Of a DNA stretch of 64,000 nucleotides, positions 10,467 through 19,426 are shown piece after piece; the stretch's first letter is position 1; each line of letters opens with the position of its first letter. The notes below the pieces were generated by a model. It saw only the letters and a list, made by a program, of their open reading frames with translations, did not search any database and had not been told where the DNA came from. This DNA is from a virus: IMG/VR virus record IMGVR_UViG_3300043436_003510, positions 1-64,000 of that record. One strand, given 5' to 3'. The translations under genes were made by a program, and so were the position numbers.

Positions 10467-11744
10467 CTATCCAGTTACGACGATGTGGAAATCGTCGGCA
10501 CCGATTGTTGAACCGTTAATTGTTACTACGACTGCGTCCACGCTTGAACGAACAACATCACAGTTGACCGTTTCTCCAGTAGATACTTGATAAACCTGAA
10601 CGAGAACATTCTTTGTATTGAAGTTGTGCGTAACTGTTGTGGTTGAAGTGGTACCAGAAGAAGCGGCACATGCTTGGTCAGCAACACGAGCAAGCACTGA
10701 AGTACTTGTTGTTACGGCACCAGCGGTTGTCTTGATACCGAGGGCTGCACGAGCATCGGCGGCTGTTGAGGAACCAGTACCACCATCAGCGACTGCAACA
10801 TCTGTACCGTTCCAAACACCAGTTGTGATTGTTCCCAAAGTAGTGATTGAAGACTGACCAACATAAGTAGAAGCAATATCAATACTGTCTGCATTGACCG
10901 TGATTCTGTCGGTTGTACCAACTGCGTCAATCGTATTTCCGTCTTTTGTAAGACCAGCACCAGCAGTAATTTGACCTGCACCAGAGAACTGAACGAAGGT
11001 TAGCCCTGTTGTTCCGAGAGTAATCGCGTCGTTTGTTGTGAGAACCCAACCAGAGTCGGCGTTTACTGTACCTTCAGAAACGAAGGTAAACATTCCTGTT
11101 GTAACCTCTGCCGAAGAGTCGGCATCTTCGGCTCGTGCCCATGAACCGCTCGCAACAACATAAATACCGTTGTTGGCCGCAGTGTCTTGGTTCTTGACCA
11201 GAACGCGGTCACCAACGGCAAGTTCTACACCATCAATTGTGAGGGCAGTTGCTGGGTTAATGTTTGCAGTTGTGGCGGCTCTTACGGATTGCTTGACATC
11301 AAGACCAGAACGGGCTGCGTCTACATAAGCCTTGGTTGCGGCATGGGCGTCAGCGGTTGGGGTGGCAACACTAATATTGCCGTTTCCGTCGCGCTTGGCT
11401 ATCTTGCCGTAGTTGGCAGCATCGGTAGCGTCGTTGATGGCATTCCAGAAGTCGGAAGACAAGAGACCTGCGTTTGAGGTGTCCGCAAGGTTGAGAGTGA
11501 TGGTAACAGTGCCGTTTGATTCATCAAGGGTAATGGCGTTAGTATGAGAGCCACCCTTTGCAATGTTGTTGACAACCTTGCGCCATGCGCCATTGCCATA
11601 GACCACGATTGAATCTGTGGTGCTGTTGAAGACCATCCGACCTTCAAAGTTGCCTTCAGTAGGGTTGGTTGGAACAACCTGAAAGGTTGCATTAATCAGT
11701 TCATTCTGATTGAGGTCAATATTTGTAAGAAATTTTTGCGCCAT
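10467..11744 (-). CDS. Tail fibre protein with repeat-type stalk
   Basis: 425 aa, opening MAQKFLTNIDLNQNELINA, a widespread phage fibre N-terminus. Next come GRMVFNSTTDSIVVYGNGAW, DAHAATKAYVDAARSGLDVK and AVGDRVLVKNQDTAANNGIY (the so-called neck or tail fibre repeat seen in T4-like and pelagic phages), then GVWNGTDVAVADGGTG and a C-terminal beta domain ending VTVTHNFNTKNVLVQVYQVS. Strongly recognisable as a structural fibre, probably attached to the baseplate. Confidence 0.85.
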   Translation of the reverse strand: MAQKFLTNIDLNQNELINATFQVVPTNPTEGNFEGRMVFNSTTDSIVVYGNGAWRKVVNNIAKGGSHTNAITLDESNGTVTITLNLADTSNAGLLSSDFWNAINDATDAANYGKIAKRDGNGNISVATPTADAHAATKAYVDAARSGLDVKQSVRAATTANINPATALTIDGVELAVGDRVLVKNQDTAANNGIYVVASGSWARAEDADSSAEVTTGMFTFVSEGTVNADSGWVLTTNDAITLGTTGLTFVQFSGAGQITAGAGLTKDGNTIDAVGTTDRITVNADSIDIASTYVGQSSITTLGTITTGVWNGTDVAVADGGTGSSTAADARAALGIKTTAGAVTTSTSVLARVADQACAASSGTTSTTTVTHNFNTKNVLVQVYQVSTGETVNCDVVRSSVDAVVVTINGSTIGADDFHIVVTG

Positions 11745-11755
11745 TTAATTCTCTC

Positions 11756-12106
11756 CTAAGTGAGATATGCCAATCCTGAAAACGGAACAGTGAATAAAAC
11801 TGAGACCTGAGTGGTACTGTCATATTTTACCTCACCAACGACTGCTGTACCTGCAGAATCAACAACAGTTACCGACGGGTGACCTCCAAGGGGGTGTGTG
11901 ATAACCCAAGTAGAGGAAGAAACAGACTGAGTATGAATGTATCTTTCGTTGTTTGTTAACTCGTTGACATTTAACTGAGTGAGAGCGGTGAAGAATGGTT
12001 CATCAGGCCAGCCGTCAGTTGTTTTCGGACCGTAGAAATCGCCTGTTGCAACATCAATATAGAAGTCACCAATATTTCCGTAGTCGCTTGGAATAAATGT
12101 AGGCAC
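11756..12106 (-). CDS. Fibre or baseplate accessory protein (116 aa)
   Basis: The N-terminus GNIGDFYIDVATGDFYGPKT is a phage fibre motif. The C-terminal half (RYIHTQSVSSSTWVITHPLG...VVGEVKYDSTTQVSVLF) is the small beta domain that often caps fibres. At this length it may be a short fibre or a fibre adaptor. Same operon, 11 bases upstream of the 425-aa fibre gene. Confidence 0.7.
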   Translation of the reverse strand: MPTFIPSDYGNIGDFYIDVATGDFYGPKTTDGWPDEPFFTALTQLNVNELTNNERYIHTQSVSSSTWVITHPLGGHPSVTVVDSAGTAVVGEVKYDSTTQVSVLFTVPFSGLAYLT

Positions 12107-12108
12107 CT

Positions 12109-12294
12109 TTAAACCTCAATCACGATTGTCCACGGAGCACCACTGCCGTATGACCATCCAGCACCACTTCCAGCGCTGGTTAAAGATACGGTGACATTGT
12201 TTGGTGATTCTTCGTCAACATATACAACATTTCTTAGTTCTTCTACGGTGACCTTGGGGTAGAACCCGTTGAACTCTTCACGGGGGCTGCTCAT
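12109..12294 (-). CDS. Hypothetical small protein (61 aa)
   Basis: It begins MSSPREEFNGFYPKVTVEEL and ends in a Gly/Ser/Trp-rich strand. ATGA overlap with the upstream gene supports translation. It lies between fibre-related genes, so a minor tail role is likely by context only. Confidence 0.6.
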   Translation of the reverse strand: MSSPREEFNGFYPKVTVEELRNVVYVDEESPNNVTVSLTSAGSGAGWSYGSGAPWTIVIEV

Positions 12295-12647
12295 TTTGTC
12301 ACTTCCTTGTCAAGTTTAAAAGCGCCTTTCACAACACGATAAACATTGTTAGATGAAGTATGGACAAGTTCTAAGTCGTAGACACCACTACGGGTTAGCG
12401 ACGCTGTTTGTGTTGGTGTCAGGTAAACATCAATTATTCCAAGGGCATTAGAAAGAATAATGTTTTCTGTTGCACTTGTAATAGATAGTAAAACTGTTGA
12501 CGAATCAATATCTCTTCTTACCTGCATGCGGGCAGAATATCCATTTAAATAAAACGGCGTTCCGTCTGGCTGCGTAATAGTGAAACGACGATTGAATGTA
12601 GCGCCTTGCTCGCATGTGATGTTGTAAATTCCAGCAATCATTGCCAC
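12291..12647 (-). CDS. Baseplate/fibre upper-domain protein (BppU N-terminus-like)
   Basis: 118 aa: AGIYNITCEQGATFNRRFTI, then DGTPFYLNGYSARMQVRRDI, then GVYDLELVHTSSNNVYRVVKGAF. This is the typical phage domain in which an immunoglobulin-like fold links fibres to the baseplate. The family resemblance is strong though the name varies. Start ATG 12647; overlaps the 61-aa gene by 4 bases. Confidence 0.7.
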   Translation of the reverse strand: MAMIAGIYNITCEQGATFNRRFTITQPDGTPFYLNGYSARMQVRRDIDSSTVLLSITSATENIILSNALGIIDVYLTPTQTASLTRSGVYDLELVHTSSNNVYRVVKGAFKLDKEVTK

Positions 12648-12693
12648 TCCTCGTATTACTTAGATTTTAGACTACGAAAGCATCCCCACGGTG

Positions 12694-12936
12694 CTACTGG
12701 TCATCCTCGTCGTCACTAATTGTTGAATCAATACCGTCAGAAATCATGTCTTTGGCTGCCGACAACATTCCGTTAGCAAGCCATGGGGTCATACTGTTGC
12801 TGGTAACAACGCTCAACTCGTTGTTTTGTCCAGAAACTACTTCTGCTACAAAAACAAAATTCGCAATCACCTTATCAGGCATTGCATCTTTCATCATGTC
12901 AAGGAATGTTGAAAGAAAAGGGTCTTCGTTATCCAT
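12694..12936 (-). CDS. Hypothetical acidic protein (80 aa)
   Basis: Starts MDNEDPFLSTFLDMMKDAMP and ends in an acidic tail (DSTISDDEDDQ). Overlaps the upstream membrane/coiled-coil gene by 8 bases. No recognised domain. Confidence 0.6.
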   Translation of the reverse strand: MDNEDPFLSTFLDMMKDAMPDKVIANFVFVAEVVSGQNNELSVVTSNSMTPWLANGMLSAAKDMISDGIDSTISDDEDDQ

Positions 12937-13246
12937 CTTTCCTTCTCTCCAACTGGACTAGGCGATGCTTCAACTCTTCAACTTCATCAATCAAAGTGTT
13001 GTTTCGCTCTTCACAAGCGGCCTGTTCCTCTTGGAGAATGGCAATAGTAGTCATTAATCGCTCTACTTCTATGCGAAGTTCTTCAACGATTTGTCCGTAC
13101 CCATCAAAAATTGTTTGAACCTGAGCGTTTGTGTGCGCCTTTGATTCGTTGTGTGACTGTTGGCGTTGTCCACGAATCATCACCAATGCAGAAATGATTG
13201 CTACCGCAACCGAAGACAAAGCAACATACAGTGATGGATTGTTCAT
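12929..13246 (-). CDS. Single-pass membrane protein with coiled coil (Rz/spanin- or holin-like)
   Basis: ATG 13246 was chosen over the in-frame GTG 13294 because a 53-codon gene ends just before it (stop at 13249) and GGGG lies upstream. The 105-aa product has one N-terminal membrane helix (SLYVALSSVAVAIISALVMI), then a long coiled coil (about residues 45-100). This topology fits i-spanins and some holin-class proteins. No lysin or o-spanin is adjacent, so the lysis role is tentative. Confidence 0.6.
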   Translation of the reverse strand: MNNPSLYVALSSVAVAIISALVMIRGQRQQSHNESKAHTNAQVQTIFDGYGQIVEELRIEVERLMTTIAILQEEQAACEERNNTLIDEVEELKHRLVQLERRKDG

Positions 13247-13248
13247 TG

Positions 13249-13410
13249 CTAGACCCCAATTAGTTCCTTGTCGCCAACAGAGACAATCCGCCACTCACCA
13301 TGAGCAAAACAACGGATACTATTCATTGTAACAAACCCAATACCTTCGTGGAAGATATAAGCCTGTTTAATATTCACCCAGTCGTCGCCGTCAAAATAAA
13401 AAGCACTCAT
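13249..13410 (-). CDS. Small protein (53 aa), too short for usual gene calling
   Basis: ATG 13410 overlaps the stop of the upstream fibre gene as ATGA, and its TAG ends 2 bases before the ATG of the membrane protein gene, so it fills the gap exactly. The protein starts MSAFYFDGDDWVNIKQAYIF and ends VSVGDKELIGV, with a beta-strand pattern. Function unknown; exact junctions on both sides are the evidence. Confidence 0.65.
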   Translation of the reverse strand: MSAFYFDGDDWVNIKQAYIFHEGIGFVTMNSIRCFAHGEWRIVSVGDKELIGV

Positions 13411-14579
13411 ATTTGGAACCAAATATCTCCAGTAACACCAACATATCCCGTAGCAGCAGATGGGTCGTTGGACTGCACATAAATGCGAGGAGTTGTTCTC
13501 GTCCCAGAAGGTGGCAGGCTAGCCCCAGATGTGTCTGTTCCGCCAGAAGTGATGTTGCCATACTGATACAACTTGGCTCCATTGACATCTGACTTTGTGT
13601 AAACATCTGCAGCGTTTGCCTTTAGACCATCCGCAGTATCAACATAAGATTTGGTTGCGGGGTGGTCGTTGACCGTGGGTGCCCCAATCAGAAACTGACC
13701 GTCAGCATTACGAGCAACAACAGTGTTGGCGGTGTTTGCCGCTGTTGCATTGCTTGTAATAAGAGGATTTCCCGCGATTCCGTCAGCGTTTGATACAGCC
13801 AACCCAGTTCCAGACACAGCGATGCTTCTAGACGCAAATGTATTCAATGCTGTTCTAGCCATCAATCCAGTATCAGAGAAATCACGCAAAGACGCAATGT
13901 TTCCAGTGGGCAAAGAAATAGTAATAGCAATATTCCCAGTGCCGTCAATCCCAGAAACTGTTCCAGAAGCATCGCCAGAAATAGTTAATGAGCGTGATGT
14001 TTGCCAGGCTGTCGCTGTTGAAGCATTTCCTGCTAGTGCTGCTGTGACTGTTCCAGCACTAAAGTTTCCGCTTGAATCACGAAGAACAATAGTTGACACA
14101 GTGTTTGCAGAAACAGCATTAATTGAAATTGTTGTGTTCCCAGCAATTCCATCGCCGTTTGAAATCGTTACACCGTTTCCAGAAACAGCAATATGTCGTG
14201 TTGCGTATGTGTCGCTTGCTGTACGCACAAGAATGCCAGTAGTTGACAGGGCTGCAAGTGCGGTCAAGTCAGCGTCTAAAGGCTGAAGGTTTGCGTGAAC
14301 ATGCGCCGTTGGAACGACTGGGTGCACTTGTGTCCACGATGCTGGAGAAGAACCGAAGTCATCCCCTCTGAAAAAGAGAACTCCATTTGTTTTGTCCCAA
14401 TATAGAGCCTTTGTATTTTCCAATCCGACTGTTGGTGGGGTTGCAGATGTTCCTGTAAGAAAAAGTGCTGCGTTGTCCCCAATGATTTCATGGTCGGTTG
14501 TTAACTGCTCGCGAGTAAAGTCATCGTCTCCCGAAGACCACTGTGTTAATCCGAATCTTGTTGTGTTTGTAATAGCCAT
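13407..14579 (-). CDS. Tail fibre protein (390 aa)
   Basis: Opens MAITNTTRFGLTQWSSGDDD (a common fibre start), contains duplicated stalk repeats (SISGNGVTISNGDGIAGN-type and SGTGLAVSNADGIAGN), a DHPATKSYVDTADGLKANAA segment, and a short C-terminal strand region (RIYVQSNDPSAATGYV). It is the first gene after the baseplate set, so a direct baseplate-attached fibre is likely. Confidence 0.82.
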   Translation of the reverse strand: MAITNTTRFGLTQWSSGDDDFTREQLTTDHEIIGDNAALFLTGTSATPPTVGLENTKALYWDKTNGVLFFRGDDFGSSPASWTQVHPVVPTAHVHANLQPLDADLTALAALSTTGILVRTASDTYATRHIAVSGNGVTISNGDGIAGNTTISINAVSANTVSTIVLRDSSGNFSAGTVTAALAGNASTATAWQTSRSLTISGDASGTVSGIDGTGNIAITISLPTGNIASLRDFSDTGLMARTALNTFASRSIAVSGTGLAVSNADGIAGNPLITSNATAANTANTVVARNADGQFLIGAPTVNDHPATKSYVDTADGLKANAADVYTKSDVNGAKLYQYGNITSGGTDTSGASLPPSGTRTTPRIYVQSNDPSAATGYVGVTGDIWFQI

Positions 14580-14620
14580 GTGAACCTCTTGTTTGTGAAT
14601 AAATTATAACAATAAAACTT

Positions 14621-15859
14621 TTAAGCAAGTTCGTGGATTACACGAAGACCAATAGGCCGTGCGGGCTCAATAAGGTCCAGTATTTCCAAAACTTCATCAC
14701 CGATATCAAGAAGCGCCGAGTCTGGAGTTTCAGATTTTAAGGTGGTGATTTTTACCGTCCAGTTGAAAGGCTCTAAAACTTCATAATTGACTGTTTTTGT
14801 TCCTAAAAGCACCCTCTTTACAGAGTCAATAATTGCTTCTTTTGTTCCAGCCCTAACCCCATAGAAACCAGTAGAAACTTGCCATCTTAAAAACTCTTCT
14901 AGACCTGCTGGCTCAGTGTTGAATTCCTGAATCGCCTTCCATGATGCGGCGTCTTCTGTTGATTCTTCTTCGTCAATAAGGTCAATGCCTTGCCATGTAT
15001 CTGGCAAGTTTACCCACGGAGTAAAGCCAGTTTTAGGGTTGATAATTTTTGTCCCTGAAAACTGCGACAACCAAAATAGGTATTCTCTTGGTGCTACGGT
15101 TGGGTCAACGAGGGTGCTTAATGTTGATGGGTCAGCAGGATTTTTTCCTTCAGAAATGTCTTGATAAATAAAGCCATTTGCAAGATTATAAAGTTCGCCA
15201 GAATGAAGTGTCGCCATCTCCATAAAGCGAATAAATTGATACGGAAATAGTTCCGTATTAGCGTCTTGGTCTCTGATAAATTCTGGAAACCGAGACATAA
15301 TGTCAATAATCACTGGATTGTCAATAAAATCAAGGGTTCCGTAAATCACGGGGTGCGATATATTTACAACAGCGGATGCTCCACCTTCAATGTCTTCTAC
15401 TTCTATTTTGAAGCCAAGAGGGTAGTCGTAGGCATCGTCTGGAACAACTGGCGGCTGATAAAGGCGAAGTAGTGTCCACTCTCCTGATGTAACAGAAATA
15501 GATTGATTTGATGATGCTGCAGAAGTAGTGGCTGGAATTCCTTCTGGATAAAGAATATGCACAGAAAAATCAACAATTATGGGCTTGTCTGATTTTATCC
15601 AAACAAAAGCAGAAATTGAGTCATCAACATCTTCAAGCGAGGTAGATGTAATATAACTTACACCGTTTTTGGCAAGTTCATTAGTGTTGTAAAAAAGGCT
15701 TTGTCCTTCTTGTATCGTTGCCTGCAATGAGCCTTCTTTGTTGTATTTCTCAATAGTAGAAGACTGAAGAAAACCGTCACTAAAACCCCAAAGATTAGGC
15801 ACATCGGGGATAAAAACCCTCTGCGTTGCAGGGATTCTGTTAATTGAATACCCAGCCAT
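14621..15859 (-). CDS. Baseplate/tail protein, P2 gpI-like
   Basis: 412 aa. An N-terminal beta region (FDGFLQSS-type carbohydrate-module-like) precedes a tail-protein-I-like part: SRFPEFIRDQDANTELFPYQ, YLFWLSQFSGTKI, then WQVSTGFYGVRAGTKEAIID, and a C-terminal ferredoxin-like strand set ending IEPARPIGLRVIHELA. Position immediately after baseplate J matches P2 order (J then I). It probably forms part of the wedge that carries the fibres. Confidence 0.8.
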   Translation of the reverse strand: MAGYSINRIPATQRVFIPDVPNLWGFSDGFLQSSTIEKYNKEGSLQATIQEGQSLFYNTNELAKNGVSYITSTSLEDVDDSISAFVWIKSDKPIIVDFSVHILYPEGIPATTSAASSNQSISVTSGEWTLLRLYQPPVVPDDAYDYPLGFKIEVEDIEGGASAVVNISHPVIYGTLDFIDNPVIIDIMSRFPEFIRDQDANTELFPYQFIRFMEMATLHSGELYNLANGFIYQDISEGKNPADPSTLSTLVDPTVAPREYLFWLSQFSGTKIINPKTGFTPWVNLPDTWQGIDLIDEEESTEDAASWKAIQEFNTEPAGLEEFLRWQVSTGFYGVRAGTKEAIIDSVKRVLLGTKTVNYEVLEPFNWTVKITTLKSETPDSALLDIGDEVLEILDLIEPARPIGLRVIHELA

Positions 15860-15861
15860 AA

Positions 15862-17031
15862 TTAGGAACTCGTAACTTCAACAACCCCGTTAGGGACGCC
15901 ATTTTTTTTCACAAAATCAAGGTTTCCATCTCCGTCCGTCACCAAATCAAGACTGACGGAAGAGAGAGTAAGTGTTCTTACATAGCGCACACCAGTGATA
16001 TTTGCAACTGCAGAAATAAGTTCGTTTTTAATGATTGTGCCAGAAAAATCGTAACCAAGTGTTGAAAGGCGACTTGAAAGATATGCCGATACTGCGTTTC
16101 TTGTTTCGGTTGAGTCATAACCATCCGCGATAACAATATCAACAGTTACTTCAACGCTTACTGGAACAGGATTTGTCGCACCAACAATAAGACCAGCGAC
16201 GGTCCTTGAAGAAATATCGTCAATAAGTGAAGTTGCTTGGGCACCGACTAATTCTCCACCAGTAATGTCACTCAAAACAATGGTTACATATCCAGGCTCT
16301 GGAACTTCATCCCAATCCAAACTTCCAGAGGGGTCAGTAAGGTCAAAAACAGCAATAGCGCCGATAGAAGGGTAGTTAGACTTAATAAAGTTGACTAAAT
16401 GGTTCTTCGTAGCAAGAGCAGACGACAAAGATGTGAAATGTCTTGCAGCACGAGTAAAAAAGTCTGCATCTGTTTCTGCGTTTGTTCCAATAGAAAGTGC
16501 AGACTCAAGTTGAATCTCAACAACGCCAGGCGCTGGAGAAACAAGTTCAAGTTCTTGCGTTGCCAACAAAGCAGGATAAACACCAGCCTCTGTACCCCGA
16601 ATAGGTACAGTACCAGTCGTAAAGCCTTCAGCAATAACTAAGTCGCCAACCGTCTCAAACGGGAAAGATGTAACAATGTCATCATCAACTGTCTCATATG
16701 CAACAACTGTTCCTGTGGGGATTGTTACCCCATTGTCGTCAAATACTTCAAACACTGCTTGACCAGTAGCGAATGTTGCTTCAAGTCTTTCTAGTCCAGA
16801 AAGACGAGCCATTCCCTCCATGAGGCCATCAGGGAGTCTGTTTATTTGAGAGGAAATAAGGGCTGTATTGAAAGAAATAGCCTGCATGATGGCTTCTTCA
16901 AGGGTTCCAGTTCGTGGTTGAAACTCTGGGACAGCGTTACGAGCGTACGCTATTGCATCGTCATATACCTGATATGCATCAACATCGTAAATAGTCAGGT
17001 CAATGTATTCGCTAAAATTCGGGGATGTCAT
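15862..17031 (-). CDS. Baseplate assembly protein J-like (gp47/gpJ family)
   Basis: 389 aa with the family sequence: PEFQPRTGTLEEAIMQAISF near the N-terminus, GLERLEATFATGQAVFEV, TIPTGTVVAYETVDDD (the gpJ beta domain), then SALATKNHLVNFIKSNYPSI and GTIIKNELISAVANITGVRY. Wedge subunit of contractile baseplates. It overlaps the gp25-like gene by 4 bases. This is decisive evidence for a contractile tail. Confidence 0.92.
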   Translation of the reverse strand: MTSPNFSEYIDLTIYDVDAYQVYDDAIAYARNAVPEFQPRTGTLEEAIMQAISFNTALISSQINRLPDGLMEGMARLSGLERLEATFATGQAVFEVFDDNGVTIPTGTVVAYETVDDDIVTSFPFETVGDLVIAEGFTTGTVPIRGTEAGVYPALLATQELELVSPAPGVVEIQLESALSIGTNAETDADFFTRAARHFTSLSSALATKNHLVNFIKSNYPSIGAIAVFDLTDPSGSLDWDEVPEPGYVTIVLSDITGGELVGAQATSLIDDISSRTVAGLIVGATNPVPVSVEVTVDIVIADGYDSTETRNAVSAYLSSRLSTLGYDFSGTIIKNELISAVANITGVRYVRTLTLSSVSLDLVTDGDGNLDFVKKNGVPNGVVEVTSS

Positions 17032-17330
17032 GCTTGTGTCTCAATGCTGTACTGAAGAACGACGCGCTCAATTCCGTCATCGTCCAAAATCGTTGATATT
17101 TGTTGTATTACCAATTCTGGCACATATTTTGCTGCAAGTTCCATAACGGTTCCACGATTGATTTTTTCAAATACGGGGTCGTTTGTTCCGAAATTTGCGT
17201 CTAAAGGCATTTCCCCTGTATTTGTTTGTAGAACCATAGACAATATATGAAGGAAGTATTCGTCAGAGCCTTCAGCGTGCTTTGATGCCAGCCCGCCAGA
17301 AAATCTAAAAGGGACGGAAAATGTATCCAT
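17028..17330 (-). CDS. Baseplate wedge protein, gp25/gpW-like
   Basis: 100 aa. The core (LHILSMVLQTNTGEMPLDAN, FGTNDPVFE, later TILDDDGIERVVLQYSI) is the lysozyme-like gp25 fold conserved in all contractile injection systems, including the EPR-like segment in variant form. It binds the sheath initiator and wedge. Correct length and position beside the J-like gene. Confidence 0.9.
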   Translation of the reverse strand: MDTFSVPFRFSGGLASKHAEGSDEYFLHILSMVLQTNTGEMPLDANFGTNDPVFEKINRGTVMELAAKYVPELVIQQISTILDDDGIERVVLQYSIETQA

Positions 17331-17351
17331 ATTAAATATTCTCCCACACGG

Positions 17352-17645
17352 CTACAAGAAGCCTAAGACAATTGCGCTATTGATTGAACCATCAAGAAAA
17401 GCAACAACCACCTTGTCTCCTTTTACGGGCAACTTCTGCGTTAAACCCGTTCGTACGCCATAATTTTTCATTACCTTACATGGACCTATGGCGCTACCAG
17501 AGTTGACCGTTGGAACCAAAACCATTACAGAGTTGGTTGATGCAATGTAACTTCTAACGCTTCCCACATGTATTGAAGGGAAACTGGTATTTTCTTCTTT
17601 TTCTCCAGAAATACCAGAGAAGGGGTCAAAAACTCCATTCAGCAT
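17352..17645 (-). CDS. Baseplate spike/hub OB-fold protein (gp5/gpV-like)
   Basis: 97 aa. HVGSVRSYIASTNSVMVLVP and QKLPVKGDKVVVAFLDGSIN match the OB-fold that begins gp5/gpV/VgrG proteins and anchors the central spike. No lysozyme domain or needle repeat is attached, so the spike may be a minimal version. It lies between the hub and gp25-like genes. Confidence 0.75.
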   Translation of the reverse strand: MLNGVFDPFSGISGEKEENTSFPSIHVGSVRSYIASTNSVMVLVPTVNSGSAIGPCKVMKNYGVRTGLTQKLPVKGDKVVVAFLDGSINSAIVLGFL

Positions 17646-17655
17646 AAAACCATCC

Positions 17656-18621
17656 TTACGAACCAGAACCAGAAATTACAGTTACTTCTGATATTTTCTT
17701 GTCAATCTTCGCCTTATCTTCTGGTGAAAGGCTAGCAATGTTAGCAAAATTGATTTCTGTCGGCTCTGCCGTGTACTCGTCAAAATCAACAGATGTTATT
17801 AAATAAGCCAAATCAAAAGCACGGCCCAGGCCGTAAACCATAACAGTCATCCCTGCTCTCAAATTGCGAGCAGAGGGTCCGACCAAAGACGCAGAACCTT
17901 CTGCTTCCTTTTTTGAGTCAAGCGCCCTTCTCATGTTCGGCAACCCAACAAGAAAAAAATCTTTTGTTTCTTCAGGGGTCGGATAGACCAAAGGAACAAA
18001 TAAAAAAGGCTCTTCTTTTGCTTTTGCTGTGGGCTTATAGGAGATTTCCTTGGTACCCCATCTACCAATCAGATACTTCGGAGAAGCAAAAAACAAAGTT
18101 TTATCAGCAATAAAACACAAATACTGGTTATCTGATGCCGACCTTTGTAAAACAGACCAAACAGATTCTTTATTATTTTTTGATTTAATCTTAATTGTTT
18201 CTTGCTTTCCTTTAACTTTTTCGCCAACAAACTTTAATTGATATTTTTTAGCAATTTTTTCAGCAAAAGAAAAACCATTCGCTGCACGAAAGTTTTGAGG
18301 CTGAAAGTTGTTTTTCATCAAATGAAACTTTCTCTCCAAAAGTTCCATGTTAACTAAAGCGCCATTTCCTTCACCTTGTTGAATGCTGACAGCATTAACA
18401 ATCCAGTCTTCTCCACCCCATTTATATTCTGTGCCGTTTCTAAAATATCCAGCCTTCAGCATTTTGCATTCGTCGTCGTATATATTGATAGAAATCTGAG
18501 CACCAGCATCCATGGTGTAATTTCTCCGAATATCCAACACCGCTTCAGTTGCATCGCGAAATGTTCTGTCACTTGCATAAAGTAAAAATGGTTTTCTATC
18601 GGTTGGGTGCAAAGCAGACAT
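17656..18621 (-). CDS. Baseplate hub protein, gpD/gp27-like
   Basis: 321 aa. Segments LYASDRTFRDATEAVLDIRR, then SFAEKIAKKYQLKFVGEKVK (a short domain seen in late-control gpD proteins) and YLITSVDFDEYTAEPTEINF fit the hub family that forms the trimeric platform under the tube. Overlaps the upstream gene by 1 base. Family assignment rests on pattern and position. Confidence 0.72.
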   Translation of the reverse strand: MSALHPTDRKPFLLYASDRTFRDATEAVLDIRRNYTMDAGAQISINIYDDECKMLKAGYFRNGTEYKWGGEDWIVNAVSIQQGEGNGALVNMELLERKFHLMKNNFQPQNFRAANGFSFAEKIAKKYQLKFVGEKVKGKQETIKIKSKNNKESVWSVLQRSASDNQYLCFIADKTLFFASPKYLIGRWGTKEISYKPTAKAKEEPFLFVPLVYPTPEETKDFFLVGLPNMRRALDSKKEAEGSASLVGPSARNLRAGMTVMVYGLGRAFDLAYLITSVDFDEYTAEPTEINFANIASLSPEDKAKIDKKISEVTVISGSGS

Positions 18622-19424
18622 TATGGATTCACAAAAGATATTGGTATGAGCGCAGCCGTTGCTGTGTACGGTTCAATTCTCGCAGGTCTTGGGGGGCGCA
18701 CTGGTGCTGGAATTCTTTTTTTCGGCTTCTTTTTTCTAAAAGGAGGAACTCTTGTAACAACAATGTCAGGGTTTCTGTTCTCAACAAGACTTAAACGAAT
18801 AATTGCCTGAGTGATTTTTCCATCTGCATTGCGCTGACGAGCATTGATGCTCATTTCGGTGATATTAAATGCAGGCGGTCTTGCATACGGACCAAGTCTA
18901 TAGTTGTATCCGCGAGTTAGGTTTCTATCAAGATGATAAAAAACAACACTCCTGTTTGAGTATGTTGAAAAAATTCTAAGAATCTGAAGGCTTTCCTCAA
19001 TGTCAAGAAAAATTCCGTCATAAGGTACTGCAACAAGAAACTCCATTGAAACTTTCATAAGCCTATGTCCACGAAAAGTAACTATTGGTGTTGTTCCTGC
19101 TCGTTGGATTTCTGCAATTTCGTCAGATAAATCACTGTAATCAATACCTTGAGGCAAAAAGGGAAAATAAAAATCGTAAACAGTATTATCTGAGTGTCCA
19201 CCAGAAGGAGGCAGTAACCTCATATAAGGATTGGTTGAAGTAACCTTGTTCGGGTCTTGCGTTTTTCCTTCGGTAAATCTACCAATAGCATTCGTACTCA
19301 AGTCTCCTACTTGCAGCAAAGCAAGTCTAAACGCCTCTTTCTGTGCCTCTAGTAAAGATTCCGCAGGGTACAAAAGGCCCCTGTAGCGAAGAATGTCTTT
19401 GTTGTCTTGAAGAACTGTATACAT
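18621..19424 (-). CDS. Baseplate/tail structural protein (267 aa)
   Basis: Unassigned beta-rich protein between tape measure and hub, the position of LysM/gp53-type hub adaptors. Key segments are YDFYFPFLPQGIDYSDLSDE, FRGHRLMKVSMEFLVAVPYD, and a Lys/Arg/Pro-rich tail (RKKKPKKRIPAPVRPPRP) that is unusual for a baseplate protein. Role inferred from order. Confidence 0.7.
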   Translation of the reverse strand: MYTVLQDNKDILRYRGLLYPAESLLEAQKEAFRLALLQVGDLSTNAIGRFTEGKTQDPNKVTSTNPYMRLLPPSGGHSDNTVYDFYFPFLPQGIDYSDLSDEIAEIQRAGTTPIVTFRGHRLMKVSMEFLVAVPYDGIFLDIEESLQILRIFSTYSNRSVVFYHLDRNLTRGYNYRLGPYARPPAFNITEMSINARQRNADGKITQAIIRLSLVENRNPDIVVTRVPPFRKKKPKKRIPAPVRPPRPARIEPYTATAALIPISFVNP

Positions 19425-19426
19425 TT

